7,408 nt of DNA from Chloroflexota bacterium (GCA_005881995.1 VBHV01000240.1:7709-15116), one strand, 5' to 3'. Shown: positions 1-5,878, numbered from the stretch's first letter. Numbers and translations: made by a program. The notes: generated from the sequence alone by a model not told the origin.

Positions 1-238
1 CATTCAGGCATTTCAGCAGCGTGCTTTTGCCACAGCCGCTGGGACCGGCAATCAGCATCAATTTGCCAGCGTCCAGGGAAAAGGAAATAGCTTCAATCGC
101 GTGTTGTTGTGAGAGCAGTTCTGCTGGCTGCGTTTGAGGTTCATCGTCAAGAGAACGGTAGCGGAAACTGAGCTTATCCACGTAAACCGCAGGTACGGTC
201 GGCGTTGCTTCAGGTGTATTGTTGGGTTCTATAGCCAT
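1..238 (-). CDS. ABC transporter ATP-binding protein, ECF/cobalt-type (partial, N-terminus only)
   Basis: Only the first 79 codons are in the window; the gene runs off the left edge. Reading the minus strand from ATG at 236-238 gives a first beta strand (VDKLSFRYRS, residues 20-29), then AIEAISFSLDAGKLMLIAGP leading into a perfect Walker A loop, GPSGCGKST (residues 65-73, Lys71), and STLLKCLN. The order of the FRYRS strand, the Walker A loop and LLKCLN is typical of the ATPases of energy-coupling-factor vitamin or metal importers, which hydrolyse ATP at the inner face of the membrane. A hydrophilic stretch of about 17 residues (around 30-46, rich in Glu and Gln) separates the first strand from the next and is longer than in most family members. 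GGAAGG lies about 12 nt upstream of the ATG, a slightly long spacing. The gene starts 71 nt after the M20 peptidase stop on the same strand, so read-through is possible. ATPase identity is secure; the ECF subtype is inferred. Confidence 0.85.
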   Translation of the reverse strand, partial: MAIEPNNTPEATPTVPAVYVDKLSFRYRSLDDEPQTQPAELLSQQHAIEAISFSLDAGKLMLIAGPSGCGKSTLLKCLN

Positions 239-309
239 AGATACTGATGTACCTTCCGCGCCCAGCAATGTGCAGTAAAAATACGGTTGAGTGCTTGTTA
301 TGTCTAATT

Positions 310-1404
310 CTAATGGGAGAGGAGAGGATTTGTCAACTTCTGGAGGACTTGTAAGGTATCCTGGACAACCTGCTCCAATGGTGCAAGCGGAACGCATTCT
401 TCCGTCGAATGCTCGTTCATCACGCCGGTAGAGAGCGTGAAGGTTTTGATGCGCGGTCGAAAGGCGCTGGTATCGCTGCCGATAAAGGTCGGGCGTAGCT
501 GCACCTGCGCGCCACGCTGTGCCAGTACTGCGCGATAAAGGGTGAGCAGCGGTTCGTCATCATCCACTGAGTAGCTCGTGCAATGCGGGTCGAAGGTGAT
601 GCGCACGCTACCCCCGCGTTCTTGCGCGGCCTGCTCAAACGCGCTTTGTAAGGCCTGCAAGTAGCGTTCTCGCACCTGCGGCGGCTCAAAGCTGCGAAGT
701 TCGCCCTCGATATGCGCCGAGGCTGGAACGGCATTGCGTGCGCTTCCGGCGTGGATGCGACTGACGAGGATGCGCGTCTGGTCATCCGCAAACGAGCCAT
801 GCGGGTAGGGCGCTTCGCGCATAATCTCGATAGCGTTGACCGTCTGCGACAGGTCTTTGCCTGGATGCCCGGTTCGTCCCGTAATCTCCACGTCAAAGGC
901 GATATAGGTTGCACCTTTAGAAACAACTATACCGGCCTCGAATGCATTGTCGAAAACGATGCCGTCGCTGATGTGCCAGGGGGTCGGATCGAAGGCGCTT
1001 GCTCCACCTAATCCCACCTCTTCCTGTACCGTAAAAACGGCGACAATGGGCGGATGTGGCAAGCGCTGCTGTGCAATCTGCGCCAGGGCTTCAAGGATGA
1101 TCGCGATACCAGCCGCGTCGTCCGCGCCAAGATTGGTGCTGCCGTCGCTATACAATATGCCATCGCGTAAGACCGGCTGATGACCAAGACCCGGTGGCAC
1201 GCGATCCATGTGCGCATTCAGCATCAATGGTTTTCCCTCGCCGGGAAGTGTCCCAATCAAATTACCAACCGCGTCAATCTGTGTGGCAAGTCCCAGACCA
1301 GCGAGTTTTTGTTCCAGGTATGAACGAACATGCTCTTCATGCCCTGATGTGCTGGGGATGCCAACGAGTTCGATAAGTGTCTGTGTCAGTTGATCGAGCG
1401 ACAT
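310..1404 (-). CDS. M20-family metallopeptidase, peptidase T-like
   Basis: This is a 364-residue cytoplasmic di-zinc exopeptidase of the M20 clan, closest in feel to PepT-like tripeptidases. The expected ligands appear in order: His65 in NAHMDRVPPG with the companion Asp67; the bridging Asp95 in LGADDAAG; the catalytic Glu128 and metal-binding Glu129 in VQEEVGLGG; Asp152 in VFDN; and His332 in MNEHSTEE near the C-terminus. GRTGHPG (His180) falls in the lid or dimerisation domain, which spans roughly residues 165-270. There is no signal peptide. The length is normal for PepT-like proteins (about 360-410). The ATG at 1402-1404 is preceded by AAGAGGAG at 8 nt, and an extended -10 promoter lies just upstream. 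The likely role is trimming short peptides for amino-acid recycling. Exact substrate specificity, and separation from carboxypeptidase-like or deacylase M20 members, cannot be settled from sequence alone. Confidence 0.92.
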   Translation of the reverse strand: MSLDQLTQTLIELVGIPSTSGHEEHVRSYLEQKLAGLGLATQIDAVGNLIGTLPGEGKPLMLNAHMDRVPPGLGHQPVLRDGILYSDGSTNLGADDAAGIAIILEALAQIAQQRLPHPPIVAVFTVQEEVGLGGASAFDPTPWHISDGIVFDNAFEAGIVVSKGATYIAFDVEITGRTGHPGKDLSQTVNAIEIMREAPYPHGSFADDQTRILVSRIHAGSARNAVPASAHIEGELRSFEPPQVRERYLQALQSAFEQAAQERGGSVRITFDPHCTSYSVDDDEPLLTLYRAVLAQRGAQVQLRPTFIGSDTSAFRPRIKTFTLSTGVMNEHSTEECVPLAPLEQVVQDTLQVLQKLTNPLLSH

Positions 1405-1446
1405 TGTATCAGCTCCTCTTTTTTATGCGTTTTCCTATTTCCAATA

Positions 1447-1455
1447 ATTATAGCA
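1447..1455 (-). promoter_or_regulatory. Extended -10 promoter for the M20 peptidase gene
   Basis: On the minus strand the sequence reads TGCTATAAT, a perfect TATAAT preceded by the extended -10 TGN. No good -35 box is seen 16-18 nt upstream, which is normal for extended -10 promoters. Transcription would start near 1440, giving a leader of about 36 nt that holds the AAGAGGAG ribosome site. Confidence 0.55.
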
Positions 1456-1497
1456 GTCCAGGGTTTGCCAGGGCGACCATCGCTGGGAATCTCTGGT

Positions 1498-1526
1498 TTG
1501 CTACTTGCTGGTGATTCCTGTATAAT
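1498..1526 (+). promoter_or_regulatory. Sigma-70-type promoter for the S8 peptidase operon
   Basis: TTGCTA (1498-1503) is separated by 17 nt from a perfect TATAAT (1521-1526). The -35 box matches the consensus at four of six positions. Transcription would begin near 1533, leaving about 100 nt of leader before the chosen start at 1632. It sits back to back with the M20 peptidase promoter. Confidence 0.5.
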
Positions 1527-1631
1527 TCGTGTTAATAGAAACAATCGCTTCAGCCCTTTCTGCACTCTACAAGCGAGCGGGCAATGTCTCGCAGACTTCA
1601 AAATCATACTGGGACAGGGGGAAATACGTGC

Positions 1632-3263
1632 ATGGCTCGTAATTCCATTGAGTTGATGGGAACACCCGACGGCTTATTTTACTGGATACCTGGCGAAATG
1701 GTGGTGGTGGTGCGCCTGCACCGGCATCCGGCGGTTGAGACGCAGAACGCATTGATCGAGCAGATACGAGGTCAATTGAACGCATTGCTGGCGCGTTACG
1801 GTATGGCGCTGGAACCATATGGAACGATTGGGCGCTGGGGTGATATACCGGGAGCGACGGCGATGCGCCGCTCATTTATTTTTGGTCTACACCGGCAGCA
1901 GCCGCTCCTTGCCATCTTTTTCCAGGTGCGCCAGGCGAGCCTGGTAGCGCAAGACCCCATGCCGATGGCACTTTCCTATATTCAGACCCATCTTGAGCAA
2001 TTGGCCCAGGCGGGCTTATTTATCGTCTCGGCTATGCCAAACTGGTTGGTTGCAGCCGCCCCACTTCTTTATGGAAGCGGTGGGCCTGCTGCACCTCCAA
2101 TGCCAGCGCCAGAGCCGGACCCATCGGCGCTCAGTGGCACACCGCAGGGGTGGCGCGTCGCATTTGCCGATCCAGGCTTACCGCTCGATCCCAATGGTGC
2201 GGAGGATGTGGTGGTGGCTGTACTCGATACCGCACATCATCCGGACCGCATACGCGCCGCCGTCACCCGCCCTGAACTGAAACGCAACTGGTTATTGCAA
2301 CAACTTGTTGCCGATTTACGCGGTGGCAGCGGATCCTTTGAGGTCGAGTATGACCGCTACCCCATCATCGGCGATGCATGTACCGGCCAGGATGTCTATG
2401 GTGAGCCGCGTTATTATTTTATGCCCGATCACGGCCTATTCGTGGCAGGGCTTATCCGCGATATTGCTTCTCGCGCCCGTATACGGCTCATTCGTATCCT
2501 CAACGACTTTGGCGGAGGTGATCTGTATAACCTCTTTGCAGCATTAACGGACCTGGAGCAGGAGGTCGTTTCAGGTTCTATTCGCCGTCTCGTCATCAAT
2601 CTGAGCCTGGTTGTCATGCCCGATATACGGCGCCTGCCCTATGTCTGGTTCGATTCCCGACAATGGCCCAGCACGCAGCTATGGGGCGCGATACGTGTCC
2701 TGGCGCATATCGAGGAAGGTCTGCGCCTGCTCTTTGAAAGCCTGCATGCGCAGGGCATACTGATCGTAGCGGCGGCAGGCAATGATTCCCTGGCTGTGAG
2801 AGAACAGGGCCAGAGGCTCCGCGCGCCCCGTGCGCCGGCTCGTTACGAAACGACCTTGAGCGTCACATCAGTCAACAGCCGCCGCACGGCCTCGCAATTT
2901 GCCAACATTGCTTGTATGCCGCCCTTAAATGCAGGCATAGCAACCTTTGGCGGCGACGTTTTTGGATTGACGGATGCCAATGGGTTACCCGACGCGGTAC
3001 GCGGCCTGTATATCTCCCCCAGCTTTCCCAACGGAGAACAGAATACATCCGGTTGGGCCGATTGGCGCGGCACCTCCTTCTCAACTGCGATCATCAGCGC
3101 TCTCGGCGCGCATCTTGTGGCCCAGAGCTGGTCTGCTCCCCAGGCCATCACCCGCATCGCTGCGGGCAGAGAACGACGCACAGATAAACTGTTCGGGTCC
3201 AGTCCAGATATTCCTGACCTGCTGGCGAATGTAATTCGGGTACAGCAGAGGTTCAGATTATGA
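1632..3263 (+). CDS. S8 (subtilisin-like) serine peptidase without signal peptide
   Basis: From ATG 1632 the protein has 543 residues. This start is preferred because AGGGGGA ends 9 nt upstream; an in-frame ATG at 1584 would add 16 residues but has only a poor ribosome site. The catalytic triad is visible: Asp199 in VVVAVLDTAHHP, His267 in DHGLFVAGLI (where most subtilases have HGTHVAG), and Ser482 in RGTSFSTAIISAL (usually GTSxAxP). The oxyanion-hole Asn384 lies in VAAAGNDS. Residues 1-150 form an unrecognised alpha/beta-looking region. A Pro-rich linker (about 152-166) joins it to the catalytic domain. The lack of a signal peptide argues for action in the cytoplasm, or at the membrane through a partner. 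The next gene begins 15 nt after the stop and encodes a membrane protein, probably in the same operon. The N-terminal region could be a folding propeptide, an inhibitory domain or a sensor; its sequence does not identify it. The family call is firm; the substrate is unknown. Confidence 0.9.
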   Translation: MARNSIELMGTPDGLFYWIPGEMVVVVRLHRHPAVETQNALIEQIRGQLNALLARYGMALEPYGTIGRWGDIPGATAMRRSFIFGLHRQQPLLAIFFQVRQASLVAQDPMPMALSYIQTHLEQLAQAGLFIVSAMPNWLVAAAPLLYGSGGPAAPPMPAPEPDPSALSGTPQGWRVAFADPGLPLDPNGAEDVVVAVLDTAHHPDRIRAAVTRPELKRNWLLQQLVADLRGGSGSFEVEYDRYPIIGDACTGQDVYGEPRYYFMPDHGLFVAGLIRDIASRARIRLIRILNDFGGGDLYNLFAALTDLEQEVVSGSIRRLVINLSLVVMPDIRRLPYVWFDSRQWPSTQLWGAIRVLAHIEEGLRLLFESLHAQGILIVAAAGNDSLAVREQGQRLRAPRAPARYETTLSVTSVNSRRTASQFANIACMPPLNAGIATFGGDVFGLTDANGLPDAVRGLYISPSFPNGEQNTSGWADWRGTSFSTAIISALGAHLVAQSWSAPQAITRIAAGRERRTDKLFGSSPDIPDLLANVIRVQQRFRL

Positions 3264-3278
3264 AAGGGTAGGCGCATT

Positions 3279-3668
3279 ATGGCAAGACAACTTCTCTATT
3301 TGCCGGTGGTATTGATTATAATCACCATCATAATTATCCTGTACGCACTTATCGCGAGAAGTGCCGAGGTCTATCGGACGACAAAGCAGCTTTTGATAGT
3401 TGTGTTTATTTCTTTGGGAGCATCATACGTACTGAGCGCAGTTCTCTTGCTGTTTCTCAGGCTCGATTACATCCTGGTGATTATGATCGCAACACTCATG
3501 ACTTTCATTATAGGTCATTTTGGTAGTACAGAGTCCGATGTATCAGATGTATCAGTTGTGTCCGATGTATCAGTTGTATCAGTTGTATCCACTGATGAGG
3601 ATGATGAGGCCAGGGAAGAAGCTGATGAGGTGCCAAACCCAGATCTGGGACACATCAGCGCGCCTTGA
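3279..3668 (+). CDS. Small three-helix membrane protein with acidic repeat tail, unknown function
   Basis: This 129-residue protein is not recognised. Three hydrophobic segments are plain: about residues 6-27 (very Ile-rich, PVVLIIITIIIILYALI), 37-60 and 62-80. They are followed by a soluble tail. Residues 86-103 of the tail are six three-residue units of SDV or SVV, encoded by six 9-bp tandem repeats. Next comes an acidic patch (TDEDDEAREEADE, about 105-117). The ATG has AAAGGG 10 nt upstream. The gene starts 15 nt after the S8 peptidase stop, so co-transcription is likely. A role as membrane anchor, adaptor or substrate of the peptidase is a reasonable guess from position only. The stop codon lies inside a 17-bp sequence that recurs at 4073-4089. 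Confidence 0.7.
   Translation: MARQLLYLPVVLIIITIIIILYALIARSAEVYRTTKQLLIVVFISLGASYVLSAVLLLFLRLDYILVIMIATLMTFIIGHFGSTESDVSDVSVVSDVSVVSVVSTDEDDEAREEADEVPNPDLGHISAP
3534..3587 (+). repeat. Six 9-bp tandem repeats inside a coding region
   Basis: Six adjacent units occur: TCCGATGTA, TCAGATGTA, TCAGTTGTG, TCCGATGTA, TCAGTTGTA and TCAGTTGTA. All are in frame and encode Ser-(Asp/Val)-Val. Each unit is three codons long, so gain or loss of a unit by slippage would keep the frame and change only the tail length. Confidence 0.85.
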
Positions 3669-3678
3669 CGCTTCACTT
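3662..3678 (+). repeat. 17-bp direct repeat, copy 1
   Basis: GCCTTGACGCTTCACTT occurs here and again, exactly, at 4073-4089. This copy overlaps the stop codon (TGA, 3666-3668) of the three-helix membrane protein gene. It has no good -10 box at the right distance, so unlike copy 2 it does not look like a complete promoter. Confidence 0.85.
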
Positions 3679-3775
3679 AACGACTTTATTGCGCCTGAGC
3701 CTCAGATCAAACTTATACTTTAAATATCCCAATTCCCATCGTCTTAGCTAATGTGATACGAAAATGATCTCGCTA

Positions 3776-3781
3776 TATAAT
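3776..3781 (+). promoter_or_regulatory. Possible -10 box for the two-helix membrane protein gene
   Basis: A perfect TATAAT lies 27 nt before the preferred start codon at 3809. No convincing -35 box is seen; TGTGAT at 3752-3757 (18-nt spacing) is weak. If this box is used, transcription starts near 3788, downstream of the in-frame ATG at 3764, which supports the later start. Confidence 0.3.
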
Positions 3782-3808
3782 CCGTCCAAAAGCTCTATGA
3801 GGTGTGAA

Positions 3809-4057
3809 ATGCATAAACATAAGCAAGAACAATTACATGGCAAAAGGCAAGCTCTCAACGTCATCAGTATAGGTCAGATTATTCTCATAGCTGGTTTCGT
3901 GCTTCAGATTGCAGGAAAGTTTATAGGAGTTCACTGGAATTCCATCGTGGGAACAGCCCTGGTGATGTGCGGTATCATCGCTATGCTTATAGCCTGCGCT
4001 GTGCTTGCTGCTCTGCTAAAAAAAGCATTGGATGACTACTTCGGCCTGGATTATTAA
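3809..4057 (+). CDS. Small two-helix membrane protein, unknown function
   Basis: From ATG 3809 the protein has 82 residues. It has a basic, polar N-terminus (MHKHKQEQLHGKRQ), a first hydrophobic segment at about residues 17-39, a short polar turn and a second segment at about 45-68. It ends in LLKKALDDYFGLDY. The N-terminus is probably cytoplasmic by the positive-inside rule. In-frame ATGs at 3797 and 3764 give 86 or 97 residues. Only 3809 has an upstream AGGTG, and the spacing is short (about 4 nt). The possible TATAAT at 3776-3781 would place the 3764 ATG outside the transcript. The family is not recognised. The gene is flanked by the two copies of the 17-bp repeat, and its own promoter evidence is weak, so it may be read from upstream. 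It could simply be a lineage-specific small membrane protein. Confidence 0.6.
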   Translation: MHKHKQEQLHGKRQALNVISIGQIILIAGFVLQIAGKFIGVHWNSIVGTALVMCGIIAMLIACAVLAALLKKALDDYFGLDY

Positions 4058-4072
4058 ACTCCTTTGATCGTT

Positions 4073-4089
4073 GCCTTGACGCTTCACTT
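4073..4089 (+). repeat. 17-bp direct repeat, copy 2
   Basis: This is an exact second copy of GCCTTGACGCTTCACTT, 411 bp after copy 1. Here its TTGACG (4076-4081) is the -35 box of a near-consensus promoter for the Fe-S carrier gene. Confidence 0.85.
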
Positions 4090-4104
4090 TGTATAGCGTA
4101 TAAT
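4076..4104 (+). promoter_or_regulatory. Strong sigma-70-type promoter of the Fe-S carrier gene
   Basis: TTGACG (4076-4081), a spacer of exactly 17 nt and TATAAT (4099-4104) give eleven of twelve consensus matches. The start would be near 4111, giving a leader of about 95 nt. Across the -10 box, CTTCACTT (4082-4089) faces AAGTGGAA (4111-4118) as an imperfect inverted repeat that might bind a regulator. Confidence 0.75.
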
Positions 4105-4136
4105 ACTGGCAAGTGGAAACGTGAAAAACGTCCGAT

Positions 4137-4156
4137 AGAGATAGTATACTATCTCT
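4137..4156. promoter_or_regulatory. Perfect 20-bp palindrome in the Fe-S carrier leader, operator candidate
   Basis: AGAGATAGTATACTATCTCT is identical to its reverse complement over all 20 positions. It lies about 27-46 nt after the predicted transcription start and 49 nt before the start codon. As DNA it suits a homodimeric repressor. As RNA it could form an 8-bp stem with a UAUA loop. No T-tract follows, so it is not an intrinsic terminator. The regulator is not identified. Confidence 0.6.
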
Positions 4157-4205
4157 GTAATACTTTGGGGCTGATCCTTTAGTCCTTTTGAAAGAGGCAA
4201 AACAC

Positions 4206-4607
4206 ATGATTGAGCAAACTCCGCAAACTACAGTTGAGACAAGCATCGTCAGCATGACGCCTGCCGCAGCCGACAAAGTGCGTGAATTGCTAACTCAGGA
4301 AAACGATCCCAGTCTTGCGCTGCGTATCTTCGTCGCGGGCGGCGGTTGCTCGGGTCTGCAGTATGGTATGACCCTTGACGAGGAGCAGGACGGCGATACC
4401 GTCATCGCGCAGGGGGACTTCAGAATGCTGGTGGATGAGATGAGCATTGGTTATATCAGCGGCAGCGAAGTGGACTATGTAGATAGTCTGATGGGAGCTG
4501 GCTTTACCGTGAATAATCCCAATGCTGTTTCTAGCTGTGGTTGCGGCCATTCCTTCAAAACTGCCAGTGGCGGCGGTGATGCGCGAAGCTGCGGCTGCGG
4601 ACACTAA
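4206..4607 (+). CDS. HesB/IscA-type iron-sulfur cluster carrier (A-type) with extra Cys-rich tail
   Basis: This 133-residue A-type carrier receives Fe-S clusters from the assembly scaffold and hands them to apo-enzymes in the cytoplasm. The three family cysteines are present: Cys48 in GGGCSGLQYG, and Cys111 and Cys113 in SSCGCGHSF. The core (about residues 13-119) has the normal length, with MTPAAADKVRELL at the start and the VDYVDSLMGAGFTVNNPNA strand-turn region. The unusual part is residues 120-133, a Gly-rich linker followed by a second SCGCGH (Cys129, Cys131). ATG 4206 is chosen because AAAGAGG lies 8 nt before it; a TTG at 4188 is in frame but overlaps that ribosome-site region. The gene has its own strong promoter, a palindromic leader and a downstream hairpin terminator, so it is probably a single-gene unit. 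No suf or isc partners are in view. ErpA, SufA and IscA cannot be told apart here. Confidence 0.93.
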   Translation: MIEQTPQTTVETSIVSMTPAAADKVRELLTQENDPSLALRIFVAGGGCSGLQYGMTLDEEQDGDTVIAQGDFRMLVDEMSIGYISGSEVDYVDSLMGAGFTVNNPNAVSSCGCGHSFKTASGGGDARSCGCGH

Positions 4608-4647
4608 TTCCATAAAAATCGTGTCGAGTTAATGCATGCCTGAGAAA

Positions 4648-4690
4648 AAAGAGGCCTTTCCGACGTATATATTGCTTGGAAGGCCTCTTT
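4648..4690. terminator. Hairpin terminator after the Fe-S carrier gene, possibly bidirectional
   Basis: AAAGAGGCCTTTCC (4648-4661) pairs with GGAAGGCCTCTTT (4678-4690), with one bulged base and a 16-nt AT-rich loop. On the plus strand it is followed by a modest T-rich stretch (TTTGTCTTG). On the minus strand the stem runs into TTTTTTC, an even better intrinsic terminator. It lies about 40 nt after the Fe-S carrier stop. Confidence 0.75.
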
Positions 4691-4724
4691 GTCTTGTCCG
4701 TTGTTCTATGAAAAAGGAGCATGA

Positions 4725-4928
4725 ATGAGCAGACGCATCGCCCATCGCCCACGTTACCATCACATGCGGCATCTCCCGCACCCCCCGCTTCGCTCTCACA
4801 AAGAATTTCTTCGCAACCGTTGGACCTATCGCAGACAGACGATCACCTATCAGAAACGCATTCCTGGTCAAAGCCTTTTGCTGATTCCCTGGGGTTACCG
4901 GCTCCTACGCAATGCTGTGGGCGGCTAA
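4725..4928 (+). CDS. Probable small Arg-rich protein, unknown function
   Basis: This 67-codon frame starts at ATG 4725, 5 nt after a strong AAAAAGGAG. The product is very basic, with His, Arg, Trp and Tyr spread throughout (RNRWTYRRQTITYQKR, then LLLIPWGYRLLRNAVGG). It has no membrane segment or signal peptide. A competing frame from ATG 4721 (96 codons, Pro- and Ser-rich, ending 5011) overlaps it fully. That start is only 1 nt from the GGAG, so it is the poorer choice. The gene follows the Fe-S carrier terminator directly and has no clear promoter; TATATT at 4668-4673 in the terminator loop is a weak candidate. It could bind nucleic acid because of its charge, but that is speculation. It may also be a chance frame. 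Confidence 0.42.
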   Translation: MSRRIAHRPRYHHMRHLPHPPLRSHKEFLRNRWTYRRQTITYQKRIPGQSLLLIPWGYRLLRNAVGG

Positions 4929-5011
4929 TAAAACTGAACTATGTTCTTCTGGCGTATTGCCTGGAATTGCGCGCTAACTACCTGCATCTTGCAAGCGATT
5001 CAACAAAATGA

Positions 5012-5040
5012 GGGAACGGCTCTCTTGCAAGAACCGTCCC
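5012..5040. terminator. Hairpin between converging genes, possible terminator
   Basis: GGGAACGG (5012-5019) pairs with CCGTCCC (5034-5040) with one bulged A, and the palindrome TCTTGCAAGA (5023-5032) lies in the loop. There is no strong T-tract on the plus strand. On the minus strand the hairpin is followed by TCATTTTG, so weak termination of the CHAP transcript is possible. Confidence 0.4.
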
Positions 5041-5073
5041 GTTCGCTTACGAGTGATGTGTCATACATGTATC

Positions 5074-5096
5074 TGGTGTTCTTCAGGAGAACACCA
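5074..5096. terminator. 9-bp perfect hairpin just downstream of the CHAP gene
   Basis: TGGTGTTCT (5074-5082) and AGAACACCA (5088-5096) pair perfectly around a 5-nt loop. It lies about 32 nt past the CHAP stop on the minus strand. It lacks a T-tract, so it may protect the mRNA end rather than terminate. Confidence 0.4.
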
Positions 5097-5128
5097 TGTT
5101 TACCTCTGGAATGGGTCAAGGCCAGTCA

Positions 5129-5878
5129 TCACAGCATGATGAAGGTCACCCCCGGTCCCGGAGCAAATTGTACATAGGTAACCCGCCAGGGAGAACGCCC
5201 CCAGCTCATGTTGCTAGCAATGACATGCCCATTCTTGAGTATGCGCTCCACGACTGCTACATGGCCCATCCTAGAGGCACCTTGAACCCAGGGTTGGAGT
5301 ATAACAATGGCGCCCGGAAGGGGCCTGGATGAGATACGCCAGTGGAATTGATAAGCGCGAGCGACCCACTGCCAGGCGTTCGCCTGGGTTCTCCAGGGGA
5401 CAAAGACTCCATGGAGCTGGAAATAGCGCTGATCGGCCCACCAGGTGCAGGCTCCGTAAGGGAAGACGTTGCGCGATCCTACAGGGGGAGCAGGCCGCCT
5501 GGGAGCCTGAGGGATCGGGATGGAGCCATGTGTCCCCACCCCCGCGATGCAGATAATCTGCCCGCGATAGATAAGATTAGGGTTGGCGAGGCGATTTTCG
5601 GAGGCCAGACTCCTCCAATTAACTCTATAACGCGATGCGATCTTGCTTAACGTATCTCCGTGTACCACAACGTATGGTATAGCGCCACGCGGACAAAAGC
5701 TTTGCGCTTCTGACTTTCCGCCTGTAAAGGCTAAGCTTGCTCCTAGAACGAGCAGGGTCAGCATCACACCAATGCAGCGCCGTGTGACTTTCATGAGTAT
5801 ATATCGCTGGAAGTTCTCTGCTCCCCACCTTCGAAGTGGCAGACAAAAGTTCTTCCAGGCTTGTTGGTCAATTTGCAA
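5129..5878 (-). CDS. Secreted LysM-CHAP cell-wall protein (probable peptidoglycan hydrolase)
   Basis: The gene encodes a signal peptide, one LysM domain and a CHAP domain. Numbering from TTG 5878, a hydrophobic segment (about 35-52, IGVMLTLLVLGASLAF) ends before SEAQS. LysM follows at about 69-111 (YVVVHGDTLSKIASRYRV, then NPNLIYRGQIICIA) and binds glycan chains. Cys62 and Cys110 bracket it and may form a disulfide. A Pro/Arg-rich linker (119-137) leads to CHAP, with the catalytic Cys144 in YGACTWWADQ, His206 in GHVAVVE and probably Asn223 in ASNMSW. The product would cleave peptidoglycan peptide bonds outside the membrane during growth or division. The start is uncertain. TTG 5878 has a strong AAGGAAGG at 5 nt but gives a long 34-residue region before the hydrophobic core. 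ATG 5794 gives a textbook signal peptide (MKVTRRCIGVML) and 221 residues but no clear ribosome site. Domain identity is firm. Confidence 0.9.
   Translation of the reverse strand: MQIDQQAWKNFCLPLRRWGAENFQRYILMKVTRRCIGVMLTLLVLGASLAFTGGKSEAQSFCPRGAIPYVVVHGDTLSKIASRYRVNWRSLASENRLANPNLIYRGQIICIAGVGTHGSIPIPQAPRRPAPPVGSRNVFPYGACTWWADQRYFQLHGVFVPWRTQANAWQWVARAYQFHWRISSRPLPGAIVILQPWVQGASRMGHVAVVERILKNGHVIASNMSWGRSPWRVTYVQFAPGPGVTFIML

Noticed and set aside
420..926. 168-codon minus-strand frame overlapping the M20 peptidase gene
   Set aside because: It lies wholly inside the peptidase gene in another frame, is Arg/Ser/Pro-rich with no family signature, and the peptidase carries all its metal ligands.
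2843..3277. 144-codon minus-strand frame opposite the end of the S8 peptidase gene
   Set aside because: It is antisense to the catalytic Ser region of a clear subtilase, has no ribosome site or recognisable domain, and its composition is typical of a shadow frame.
4290..4613. 107-codon minus-strand frame opposite the Fe-S carrier gene
   Set aside because: It is antisense to a well-conserved gene with its own promoter and ribosome site, and has no recognisable features.
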